A stretch of 6,388 nucleotides of DNA from JBEKCP01 sp050014815 (GTDB lineage Bacteria > Planctomycetota > Planctomycetia > Pirellulales > Thermoguttaceae): the NCBI GenBank assembly GCA_050014815.1, contig JBEKCP010000365.1, positions 1 through 6,388 on the forward strand, given 5' to 3'. Shown here piece by piece: positions 1-6,247 of the stretch. The position numbers and the translations under genes are program-made. The first letter of the stretch is position 1. Every line of letters starts with the position of its first letter. The notes beneath the pieces were generated by a model. That model was not told where the DNA came from, did no database searches, and saw only the letters and a list, made by a program, of their open reading frames with translations.

Positions 1-1809
1 CTGCGGCGGAACCTGCTCCTCCTGTTGCAGCTCCTGTTCGTGCTCCTGGCAGTCCTGGCGCTCGCGCGGCCGGCGTGGCAGGCGATGCGGTTGGGCGGCA
101 GCCGGTTCGTATTCCTGGTCGATGCCTCGGCCAGCATGCAGGCCACCGATGTCGAGCCGTCCCGGCTGGAGGAGGCCAAGCGGCGGGCGGGCGGGCTCAT
201 CGAGGAGATGCGCAGCGGCGACGCCGCCATGATCATCAGCTTCGCCGACACGGCCCGGGTCGAGCAGAACTTCACCGACGACCGGCGGCGGCTGCTGGCG
301 GCCCTGGCGGGCATCCAGCCTACCTGCCGCGGGACCTCGCTGGCCGAGGCCCTGCGGCTGGCGGCCGGCCTGGTCAACCCGACGCAATCCAGCGAGCGGA
401 GCACCGACACCAGCGTGGCCGGCACGAAGCTGTTCATCCTCAGCGACGGCAAGTTCCCGCCGGTGGGCGACTTCGAGTTGGGCAACCTCGAGCCGGTCTT
501 CGTGCCGATCGGCCGGCCGGACGCGACCAACGTGGCGATCGTGGCCTTCAACGTCGGGCGGGACGAGACCCGAGCGGGACAGCTCCAGGCCTTCGCCCGG
601 CTGGTCAATTACGCCTCCCAGGCCGCGGAGGTCGATGTGAAGCTCTTCCTGGACGACCGGAAGGACCCGATCAACGCCGATCGGGTCGAGGTCCCGGCGG
701 GCGGCTCTCGGGGCGTGGCGTTCGACCTGGCGGGGATCCAGTCGGGGGTGCTGCGGCTGGAGGTGGTGTCGCCCCACGACCAACTGGCCCTGGATGACAA
801 GGCGTGGACCGTATTGAGCCCGCCGCGGCGGGCCCGCGTGCTCCTGGTCTCCGCCGAGGACGAACCGCTCAGGCAGGTCTTCTCGACCAAGGCGGCGGCG
901 GACCTGGCCGAAATCCGGATCGAGCCGCCCGGCTTCCTCCGGACGAAGCCCTATGCCGAAGGGGCCGACGCCGGGGCCTGGGACCTGGTGATCTACGACC
1001 GGGCCGCCCCGGGGCGGTCGCCGCGGGCCAACACCTGCTGGATCGGCTCGGTGCCGCCGGAGGGCGGCTGGTCGGCCCGGCCCGCGGTCGCCGCCCCGCA
1101 AATCATCGACACCGAGACGTCGCACCCTCTGATGCAATGGACCGACCTGGGCGACATCCGCCTGCTGGCCGAGGCCGCGCCGCTGGTGGTGCCCCGGGGC
1201 GGCCGCGTGCTGGTCGATTCCGATGCCGGACCGCTGGTGGCGGTGGCCGGCCGCGAGGGGTTCGACGACGTGGTCCTGGGGTTCAAGATTGTCGAGGAGC
1301 AGACCGGCCCGGACGGCAAGACGGCCCGATTCCTCAACACCGATTGGCCGTTGCGGGTCAGCTTCACGTCGTTTGTCTTGAACCTCCTGGGGTCGGCGGG
1401 GGGCTCGCGAGACGCCGCCGCCATGGGGAGCTACCGGCCGGGCAGCACGGTCCCGATCGAGTTGGGCGACTCCCGGGCCGAGGTCGAGGTGCAGCCGCCT
1501 TCGGGCCCGGCCGTCCGGCTTGCGGCGGGCCCGGGCGGCAAGGCCAGCTTCGCCGCCACCGACGATCTCGGGGTCTACCAGGTCCGGGTCGGGGGAAAGG
1601 CCGCCCGGCAGTTCGCCGTCAGCCTCGCGGACCCGGCCGAGAGTGATATCCGCACGGCGACCGAGCCATCTATTAAGGTCGGCTACGTAGAGGTGGCCGG
1701 CAAACGGGATTGGCGGGGCGGGCACCTGGAAATCTGGAAGGAATTACTCCTGCTTGCCCTAGCCGTATTATTGGTGGAGTGGTATACCTATTTGCGGCGG
1801 GTCTCTTGA
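1..1809 (+). CDS. BatA-like VWA-domain membrane protein (5'-partial)
   Basis: The reading frame is open from base 1, so the gene starts upstream of the window; the TTG at base 25 lies inside a hydrophobic segment and is unlikely to be the start. The first 22 visible codons (LRRNLLLLLQLL... to ALARP) match the end of the BatA/aerotolerance-regulator N-terminal domain, a membrane anchor. A von Willebrand factor A domain follows, with a complete metal-binding MIDAS site: DASAS at 121-135, the Thr of CRGTSLAEA at 334, and the Asp of LSDG at 445. The middle (about 830-1400) resembles the glutamine-amidotransferase-like region of such proteins and ends in WPLRVSFTSFVLNLLG. Then come a beta-rich segment, ADPAESDIR, and a C-terminal membrane helix (about 1738-1785) with a basic tail. 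Most of the protein probably lies outside the cytoplasmic membrane between two anchors. Such genes usually sit with moxR and DUF58 genes, which may lie upstream. The exact role is unknown; possibilities are envelope stress or complex assembly. Confidence 0.88.
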   Translation: MRRNLLLLLQLLFVLLAVLALARPAWQAMRLGGSRFVFLVDASASMQATDVEPSRLEEAKRRAGGLIEEMRSGDAAMIISFADTARVEQNFTDDRRRLLAALAGIQPTCRGTSLAEALRLAAGLVNPTQSSERSTDTSVAGTKLFILSDGKFPPVGDFELGNLEPVFVPIGRPDATNVAIVAFNVGRDETRAGQLQAFARLVNYASQAAEVDVKLFLDDRKDPINADRVEVPAGGSRGVAFDLAGIQSGVLRLEVVSPHDQLALDDKAWTVLSPPRRARVLLVSAEDEPLRQVFSTKAAADLAEIRIEPPGFLRTKPYAEGADAGAWDLVIYDRAAPGRSPRANTCWIGSVPPEGGWSARPAVAAPQIIDTETSHPLMQWTDLGDIRLLAEAAPLVVPRGGRVLVDSDAGPLVAVAGREGFDDVVLGFKIVEEQTGPDGKTARFLNTDWPLRVSFTSFVLNLLGSAGGSRDAAAMGSYRPGSTVPIELGDSRAEVEVQPPSGPAVRLAAGPGGKASFAATDDLGVYQVRVGGKAARQFAVSLADPAESDIRTATEPSIKVGYVEVAGKRDWRGGHLEIWKELLLLALAVLLVEWYTYLRRVS

Positions 1810-1960
1810 GAGTCTGTCCGCCTTTGGAGTGCGGCGACTTGTCGCCGCTTTTCGCGGAAAGTCGCGGACTAGTGCCCGACTCCGCGAGACACAAGAAAGC
1901 GGCCACCCGGAGGGTACCCGGTCGCCGCACTCCAAGGAACGGCGGGCGGACTATTGACTC
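1810..1960. repeat. MITE-like inverted-repeat element
   Basis: This gap between the VWA gene and the methyltransferase is almost wholly an inverted repeat. Three matched segments nest in order: gagtc at 1810-1814 with gactc at 1956-1960, gtccgcc at 1816-1822 with ggcggac at 1945-1951, and a perfect 15-base pair (ttggagtgcggcgac at 1824-1838 with its complement at 1921-1935). Inside are a near-continuous hairpin (gcggcgac, tt, gtcgccgc; 1831-1848) and a second stem (tcgcgga 1862-1868 with tccgcga 1881-1887). No transposase is encoded. The element begins one base after the VWA stop codon. The core palindrome resembles short repeats I associate with planctomycete genomes, but copy number cannot be judged from one window. 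It could also act as a transcription-attenuating or mRNA-stabilising structure between the two genes. Confidence 0.7.
1831..1848. repeat. Perfect 8-bp hairpin in the inverted-repeat element
   Basis: gcggcgac and gtcgccgc form an 8-bp stem around a 2-base loop (tt), 22 bases after the VWA gene's stop codon. The short T run after it (tttt, 1849-1852) gives a terminator-like look. However, the left arm also pairs with the far arm at 1921-1935, so it may simply be part of the repeat. Confidence 0.5.
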
Positions 1961-1970
1961 GGGTCCCGGG

Positions 1971-1976
1971 AAGGAG
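1971..1976 (+). promoter_or_regulatory. Ribosome binding site with unusually short spacing
   Basis: aaggag is a strong Shine-Dalgarno match but is only 2 bases from the ATG at 1979, where 5-9 is usual. Either this start is used inefficiently or the true start is downstream. The next in-frame candidate is GTG at 2048 (codon 24), which has no clearly better site. Confidence 0.5.
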
Positions 1977-1978
1977 CT

Positions 1979-2725
1979 ATGTCGCCCCACAACTCGATAA
2001 AATACGGGCGAATCGGTCGCCAGGGCGACCTCCGCCGCCGCAAGAAGGTGCTCAATCGCATCCTGGAGCACTCCCTCATCCGGCGGGTGAGCTACGAGGA
2101 GTATCGCGATAAGGTCCGTCACGTCTACGACGGGCCGCAAGGGGCCGTGTTGGCCGCCTGCAGCCTTCTGTCGCTCCACACGACGCTGGGCGAGCGGCTG
2201 TTCCGGTCGCGGAAATTCGACCTCCAGGGGGCGCGGACCATCCTGGACGTGGGCAGCGGGGCGGGCCAACTCGCCCAGCATGTCCTCAAGTACGCCGACC
2301 CCCGGAGCCGAATAATCTGTTTTGATCTGTCGCACGAGATGTTACGGCGGGCCAGGCACCGTTTGCGGAGCCCTCGCCCGCGGTTCCTGGCGGCCGACCT
2401 GAGCCGGCTGCCCTTTCCCGACGGCAGTTTCGATTGCGTCACGTGCGGCTATGTGCTGGAGCACTTGCCCGACGCCCGGGTCGGCCTGAGCGAGCTGGCC
2501 CGCGTGATGATGCCCGGGGCGAGGATGCTCCTGTTGACCACGGAGGACAACTTTTCGGGGGCCTGGACGAGCCGCGTCTGGTGCTGCCGGACCTACAACC
2601 GCAAGGAACTCCGCCGGATCTGCGAGGGCCTGGGGCTCCAGTGGCGCCAGGAGCTGTGGTATACGCGGATGCACAAGATGTTCCGGGCGGGCGGCATCTG
2701 CGTCGAGTTGGTCAAGGGCCCCTGA
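1979..2725 (+). CDS. Class I SAM-dependent methyltransferase (Methyltransf_11/UbiE-like)
   Basis: This 248-residue protein has the class I methyltransferase fold signatures in order. Motif I is ILDVGSGAG (residues 88-96), the SAM-binding glycine loop. The acidic residue at the end of strand 2 is D116 (ICFDLSHEM), which should bind the SAM ribose. D140 (LAADLSRLPF) lies near the adenine. FDCVTCGYVLEHLPD (151-165) is the post-motif region, and LARVMMPGARMLLLTTED (173-190) completes the Rossmann sheet. An N-terminal basic helical segment (about 19-80) and a Cys-rich stretch (WCCR, 201-204) are family-specific and may contact the substrate. No membrane segments are seen. The substrate cannot be told: lipids, quinones and small metabolites are all used by this family. 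It lies 100 bases upstream of kamA, with a candidate promoter between them, so membership of the kamA pathway is possible but not shown. The start is uncertain because the ribosome binding site is very close to the ATG. Confidence 0.85.
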   Translation: MSPHNSIKYGRIGRQGDLRRRKKVLNRILEHSLIRRVSYEEYRDKVRHVYDGPQGAVLAACSLLSLHTTLGERLFRSRKFDLQGARTILDVGSGAGQLAQHVLKYADPRSRIICFDLSHEMLRRARHRLRSPRPRFLAADLSRLPFPDGSFDCVTCGYVLEHLPDARVGLSELARVMMPGARMLLLTTEDNFSGAWTSRVWCCRTYNRKELRRICEGLGLQWRQELWYTRMHKMFRAGGICVELVKGP

Positions 2726-2738
2726 TCGGTTTTTCCTA

Positions 2739-2766
2739 TTGACTTTTTCGCGGATGCGGATATGAA
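2739..2766 (+). promoter_or_regulatory. Candidate sigma70-type promoter for the kamA operon
   Basis: TTGACT (2739-2744, 5 of 6 to the consensus -35) and TATGAA (2761-2766, 4 of 6 to the consensus -10) are separated by 16 bases. Transcription would begin near 2773, leaving a leader of about 50 bases before the ATG at 2826. The surrounding 2726-2825 gap is poorer in G+C than the genes on either side, which fits a promoter region. Found by eye only. Confidence 0.4.
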
Positions 2767-2811
2767 AGAGCAGTATTGGTTCCAGGCGTTCTGGACCTGC
2801 GGTGAGTTCAC

Positions 2812-2815
2812 GGAG
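2812..2815 (+). promoter_or_regulatory. Ribosome binding site for kamA
   Basis: ggag lies 10 bases before the ATG at 2826, slightly long spacing. A weaker purine run (gagag, 2821-2825) is directly adjacent to the ATG. It supports 2826, the only ATG available to the frame before the conserved core. Confidence 0.4.
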
Positions 2816-2825
2816 AATTTGAGAG

Positions 2826-4160
2826 ATGGATGAGTTCGATTCAGGCGGCCCAAGTACATGTTGTCGAGTGGAAGTTGATGAGGAGCCTCCGGGTAGTCCG
2901 GTAAATCTCTTTGCCTGCACGTCTGCGGCGCAGGTCCAGCGGTCTCTCTGGCCGCCGGTCTTCCCCGAGGGAGACTATCTTGTTTACTCCTCTGCGGTGT
3001 CGGGTGGCCCCGGTCGGGCTGCGCGGACTTCGCCCCGGACCAAGGCATTCCGGCGGTATTTCTACCGCGAAATCAGCGACAAACAGTGGAACGACTGGCG
3101 GTGGCAGGCCCGGAGCCGCATCCGCACCCGCCGCCAGTTGGAGCACATGCTGACGTTGTCCGACGAGGAGCGGGAGGGCCTGGACCGCCACGGGGCGACG
3201 CTGCCGGTGAGCATCACGCCCTATTACATGAGCCTGATCTCCTCCGAGGATCCGCTCCAACCGCTGCGGCGGTCGGTCATTCCGACCGTCCACGAGTTCA
3301 GCCAGACCGCCGGCGAGGCGGGGGACCCGCTGGGCGAGGAGCACGACAGCCCGCTGCCGGGCCTGGTCCACCGCTATCCGGACCGCGTCCTGCTGTTGGC
3401 CCTGGATCACTGCTCGAGCTACTGCCGCTACTGCACCCGCTCCCGCGTGGTCGGGCACGGGGAGATCGTCCCCAGCGAGGAGCGGCTGGAGCAGGCCTTC
3501 GACTATATCCGCCGCAACCCGGCGATCCGCGACGTCCTCCTCAGCGGCGGCGATCCCCTGTTCCTCAGCGATGAGCGGCTCGACTGGATCCTGACGCGGC
3601 TTCGGGCCATCCCGCACGTGGAATTCGTCCGGATCGGCACCAAGATGCCGGCCGTCTTGCCCCAGCGGATCACCCGCGAGCTCTGCCGGATGCTCCGCCG
3701 GCACCACCCCCTCTGGATCAGCCTGCACTTCGTCCACCCCGACGAGTGTACCCCGGAGACGTTCCAGGCCTGCACCCGCCTGGCCGACGCCGGCATCCCG
3801 TTGGGCTCGCAGACGGTGCTCCTGTCGGGCATTAACGACAATGTCGAGACGATGAAACGGCTGATGCACGGCCTGTTGAAGATGCGGGTCCGCCCCTATT
3901 ATCTCTACCAGTGCGATCCGATCACCGGCTCCTCCCACTTCCGGACCCCCGTTTCCAAGGGCCTGGAGATCATCGAGGGCCTCCGCGGGCACACCACCGG
4001 CTACGCCGTGCCCACCTACGTGATCGACGCCCCGGGCGGAGGCGGGAAAATCCCCTTGCAGCCGAACTACGTGGTTGGCCGGGACGGCGACGACCTGGTG
4101 CTCCGCAACTTCCAAGGGAACACCTATCGCTATCCGGACCCCACGTGCTCATCGGACTGA
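2826..4160 (+). CDS. kamA: Lysine 2,3-aminomutase (KamA family radical SAM, PLP enzyme)
   Basis: Predicted to convert L-lysine to L-beta-lysine in the cytoplasm, using S-adenosylmethionine, a [4Fe-4S] cluster and pyridoxal phosphate. The conserved core begins near residue 77 (YFYREISDKQWNDWRWQ), the usual N-terminus of this family. The radical-SAM cluster motif CSSYCRYC (C196, C200, C203) is intact, and LLSGGDPL (238-245) is the SAM-binding GGD region. K408 in DAPGGGGK is the expected PLP lysine. D364 (YQCDP) and D401 (IDAPGGGG) match the two aspartates that hold the lysine side-chain amine in the clostridial enzyme; in glutamate 2,3-aminomutase these are replaced, so lysine is the likelier substrate. 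The SHFRTPVSKG and EGLRGHTTGY segments fit KamA better than EpmB, the EF-P lysine mutase. At 444 residues it is near family size (about 416 in clostridia), plus roughly 75 extra N-terminal residues with weaker codon bias, so translation might start later; GTG at 2997 is the other option. Its stop overlaps the next gene by 16 bases, suggesting coupled translation. Confidence 0.92.
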   Translation: MDEFDSGGPSTCCRVEVDEEPPGSPVNLFACTSAAQVQRSLWPPVFPEGDYLVYSSAVSGGPGRAARTSPRTKAFRRYFYREISDKQWNDWRWQARSRIRTRRQLEHMLTLSDEEREGLDRHGATLPVSITPYYMSLISSEDPLQPLRRSVIPTVHEFSQTAGEAGDPLGEEHDSPLPGLVHRYPDRVLLLALDHCSSYCRYCTRSRVVGHGEIVPSEERLEQAFDYIRRNPAIRDVLLSGGDPLFLSDERLDWILTRLRAIPHVEFVRIGTKMPAVLPQRITRELCRMLRRHHPLWISLHFVHPDECTPETFQACTRLADAGIPLGSQTVLLSGINDNVETMKRLMHGLLKMRVRPYYLYQCDPITGSSHFRTPVSKGLEIIEGLRGHTTGYAVPTYVIDAPGGGGKIPLQPNYVVGRDGDDLVLRNFQGNTYRYPDPTCSSD

Positions 4161-5137
4161 CCTACGACCTGCGGGCTGACTACCTGGCTGCCGGTTACGG
4201 CGAGGAGGAGACCGCCGAGTTCGACCGCCCCGACACCATCGAGGCCATCGACGCGGCCCTCCGCCAGCTCGGCCACCAGACCCGGCGGATCGGCAACGGC
4301 CGGCAACTGGTCGCCCGCCTGGCCGCGGGGGACCGCTGGGACCTGGTATTCAATATCGCCGAGGGCCTCCGCGGGATCGCTCGGGAGGCCCAGGTGCCCG
4401 CGATTCTCGACCTCTACGAGATCCCCTACACCTTCTCCGATCCGCTGGTCCTGGCCCTGACGCTCGACAAGGGGCTGACGAAGGTAGTGGTCCGCAATGC
4501 GGGCATTCCGACGCCCGATTTCGCCGTGCTCCGGCGGCCGGAAGACGCCGATCGCGTAGACCTGCCGCTGCCGCTGTTCGCCAAGCCGTTGGCCGAAGGG
4601 ACCGGCAAGGGGATTACGGCCGCCTCAAGAATCCGGGACCGCGCCCGACTGCGGCCGATCTGCGAGGAGATGCTGGCCCGCTACCGCCAGCCGGTCCTGG
4701 TAGAGACCTTCCTGCCGGGCCGGGAGTTCACCGTGGCGGTGCTCGGCACCGGGGAGGACGCCCGGGTACTGGGCAGCATGGAGGTCATCCTGCTTCCCGC
4801 GGCCGAGGCGGAAGTGTATTCTTACGCCAATAAGGAGCAATCGGAGGAGCTTTGCCAGTACCGGCGGGGCCAGCCGGACGAGGATCCCGAGGTCCGCCGG
4901 ACCGAGCAACTCGCCCTGGCCGCGTACCGGGCCTTGGGCTGCCGCGACGCCGGCCGGGTGGATTTCCGCTCCGACGCCCACGGCACGCCGAACTTCCTTG
5001 AAATCAATCCCCTGGCCGGCATCCACCCGGAACACTCCGACCTGCCGATCATCTGCCGTCTGGTGGGCCTGCCGTACCGGGAATTGATCGACGCCATCGT
5101 CCGGTCCGCCAGCCGCCGGATTTGTCCCACCGAATAA
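4145..5137 (+). CDS. D-Ala-D-Ala ligase-like ATP-grasp enzyme (first of two)
   Basis: A 330-residue ATP-grasp ligase, expected to activate a carboxylate as an acyl phosphate and join it to an amine. Visible parts: N-terminal domain with LVFNIAEGLRG (67-77); TFSDPLVLALTLDKGLTK (96-113), the Ddl-type segment before the ATP domain; K147 in LFAKPLAEGTGKG, the glycine-rich ATP loop; LVETFLPGREFTVAVLG (185-201); and the Mg-binding set D273 (RVDFR), E286 and N288 (LEINP). It lacks the GGxSxExxVS signature near the N-terminus of true Ddl, and its substrate loop reads PLAGIHPEHSDLP instead of a TxPGxTxxSxxP type. It is therefore probably not the cell-wall enzyme. GTG at 4145 is chosen because it lies 16 bases inside the end of kamA and begins the strand VLIGLTYDL; an in-frame extension upstream would lie inside kamA. 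No clear ribosome binding site precedes it, fitting coupled translation. Partner substrates are unknown; beta-lysine from KamA is a reasonable candidate. Confidence 0.85.
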   Translation: MLIGLTYDLRADYLAAGYGEEETAEFDRPDTIEAIDAALRQLGHQTRRIGNGRQLVARLAAGDRWDLVFNIAEGLRGIAREAQVPAILDLYEIPYTFSDPLVLALTLDKGLTKVVVRNAGIPTPDFAVLRRPEDADRVDLPLPLFAKPLAEGTGKGITAASRIRDRARLRPICEEMLARYRQPVLVETFLPGREFTVAVLGTGEDARVLGSMEVILLPAAEAEVYSYANKEQSEELCQYRRGQPDEDPEVRRTEQLALAAYRALGCRDAGRVDFRSDAHGTPNFLEINPLAGIHPEHSDLPIICRLVGLPYRELIDAIVRSASRRICPTE

Positions 5138-5139
5138 AG

Positions 5140-5158
5140 CCGCGACCCTTGGTCGCGG
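5140..5158. repeat. Perfect 8-bp hairpin between the two ATP-grasp genes
   Basis: ccgcgacc (5140-5147) and ggtcgcgg (5151-5158) pair around a 3-base loop (ctt), starting 2 bases after the first ATP-grasp stop. There is no T run, so it is a poor terminator. It occupies over half the 33-base gap and could limit or tune translation of the next gene, or be one copy of a dispersed palindrome. Confidence 0.6.
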
Positions 5159-5170
5159 GAAACGTATCCC

Positions 5171-6247
5171 ATGGACGTCGCGATCCTGCACCCGGCCGTC
5201 CCGCCCGACGCCTCGCCCGAGGACCAGGATACGCTCGTCCAAGTACGGGTGATTGCCGAGGCCCTGGAGCACTTGGGCCACCGCGCGGAGTCGATCGGCT
5301 GCACGCTGGACCTGGCGGCGGCCCGCCAGGACATTCTCCGCGCCCGCCCGGACGCGGTCTTCAACCTGGCCGAATCGCTCGGCGGGGCAGACTCCCTCCA
5401 GCACGTGCCCCCCGCTCTGCTGGATACGCTGGGCATACCGTACACGGGCAATCCGACCGAGGCCATCTTCCAGACCACCCACAAACTGCTGGCCAAGCAT
5501 CTCCTCGCCCTTGCCGGCCTGCCGACGCCCGCCTGGCAGGCAGCGAACAGTCGTCAGTTGTCAGTTGTCAGTTGTCAGTTGCTCCAGCCAGAGACAACGG
5601 ACCACGGACAACGGACAACTGGCCTCGAATCCCCAATCCCCAACCCCCAGTCCCTCGCGCTGGCGCCGCCCTGCATCCTCAAGGCCGTCTGGGAGCACGC
5701 TTCCCGCGGGCTGGACGATGCCAACGTCATCCGCCAGGGCGATGCCCGGCTGGTACGCCAGCGCCTGGAGGAATATGCCAACCGTTTGGCCCGGCCTTGC
5801 TTCGCCGAGCGGTTCATCGAGGGCCGGGAATTCAACCTGGCGATCCTGGAAGGGCCGGACGGGCCGGAAGTGCTGCCGCCCGCCGAGATCGATTTCTCCG
5901 CCTTCCCGCCGGACAAGCCGCGGATCGTCGGCCATCGGGCCAAGTGGATCGCGGGCACGTTCGAGTTCGAGAACACCCCCCGCACGTTCAGTTTCCCCGA
6001 CGGCGACCGGCCGCTCTTGAACCGCCTTGAGGAACTGGCCTTGGCCTGCTGGCGGTTGTTCGGCCTGCGGGGATACGCCCGGGTCGATTTCCGCGTAGAC
6101 CTCCAGGGCAGGCCCTGGATCCTCGAGATCAACACGAATCCCTGCCTGGCGCCGGACGCCGGCTTCACTGCCGCACTGGCCCGCGCCGGAATCGACTTCC
6201 CGCATGCCATCCGCCGCATTCTGGAGGCGGCCGGGGTCAGGGATTAG
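5171..6247 (+). CDS. Second D-Ala-D-Ala ligase-like ATP-grasp enzyme, with repeat insertion
   Basis: A 358-residue ATP-grasp ligase of the Ddl-like group. Order: N-terminal domain with AVFNLAESLGG (62-72); LGIPYTGNPTEAIFQTTHKLLAK (87-109), the segment before the ATP domain; K171 in ILKAVWEHASRGL; FAERFIEGREFNLAIL (211-226); then D306 (RVDFR), E319 and N321 (LEINTNP), the expected Mg ligands. The loop reads NTNPCLAPDAGF, with Cys where Gly is usual. It lacks the Ddl N-terminal GGxSxExxVS signature and differs strongly from the preceding gene, so the two are not recent duplicates. Residues about 128-162 are encoded by heptamer repeats and are low complexity; without them the length would be about 323, normal for the family. 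The insertion falls between the PTPAWQ segment and the strand leading to K171, probably a surface loop. The last two codons and the stop come from a downstream repeat. ATG 5171 has no strong ribosome binding site. Likely co-transcribed with kamA; substrates unknown. Confidence 0.82.
   Translation: MDVAILHPAVPPDASPEDQDTLVQVRVIAEALEHLGHRAESIGCTLDLAAARQDILRARPDAVFNLAESLGGADSLQHVPPALLDTLGIPYTGNPTEAIFQTTHKLLAKHLLALAGLPTPAWQAANSRQLSVVSCQLLQPETTDHGQRTTGLESPIPNPQSLALAPPCILKAVWEHASRGLDDANVIRQGDARLVRQRLEEYANRLARPCFAERFIEGREFNLAILEGPDGPEVLPPAEIDFSAFPPDKPRIVGHRAKWIAGTFEFENTPRTFSFPDGDRPLLNRLEELALACWRLFGLRGYARVDFRVDLQGRPWILEINTNPCLAPDAGFTAALARAGIDFPHAIRRILEAAGVRD
5552..5656. repeat. Heptanucleotide repeat cluster inserted in an ATP-grasp gene
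   Basis: Four perfect TCAGTTG units (5554-5581), a 12-base spacer, three ACAACGG-type units plus ACAACTG (5594-5621), then AATCCCC, AATCCCC, AACCCCC and AGTCCCT (5628-5655). The first two groups form an imperfect inverted repeat: 23 of 28 bases of 5554-5581 pair with 5595-5622, giving a hairpin with a short loop. The frame stays open through it. Heptamers of these types (TTGTCAG, CCCCAAT, CCCCAGT) resemble the STRR repeats described in filamentous cyanobacteria; the AATCCCC type recurs after this gene. The boundaries are set by eye from where conserved protein sequence resumes. Confidence 0.8.

Noticed and set aside
1710..2000. 96-codon plus-strand frame across the VWA gene end and the repeat (contains LECGDLSPL)
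   Set aside because: It is a translation of the inverted-repeat element and an out-of-frame piece of the VWA gene; no domain is present.
2710..2734. Possible intrinsic terminator after the methyltransferase (ggtcaaggg/cccctgatc, then ttttt)
   Set aside because: The arms leave no room for a loop, contain a mismatch and a G-T pair, and the usable stem is only about 5 bp; too weak to call.
2841..4115. 424-codon minus-strand open frame opposite kamA
   Set aside because: Low-complexity Gly/Ala/Val/Arg-rich composition typical of antisense frames in GC-rich DNA; the plus strand carries the complete KamA motifs.
3911..4144. Upstream extension of the first ATP-grasp gene
   Set aside because: The frame is open, but it lies wholly inside kamA and reads as Arg/Pro/Gly-rich sequence with no homology; the ligase fold begins at VLIGLTYDL.
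3975..4377. Shared 15-mer gagggcctccgcggg in kamA and the first ligase
   Set aside because: Both copies encode EGLRG in frame in conserved family positions; coincidence of codon choice is the simpler explanation.
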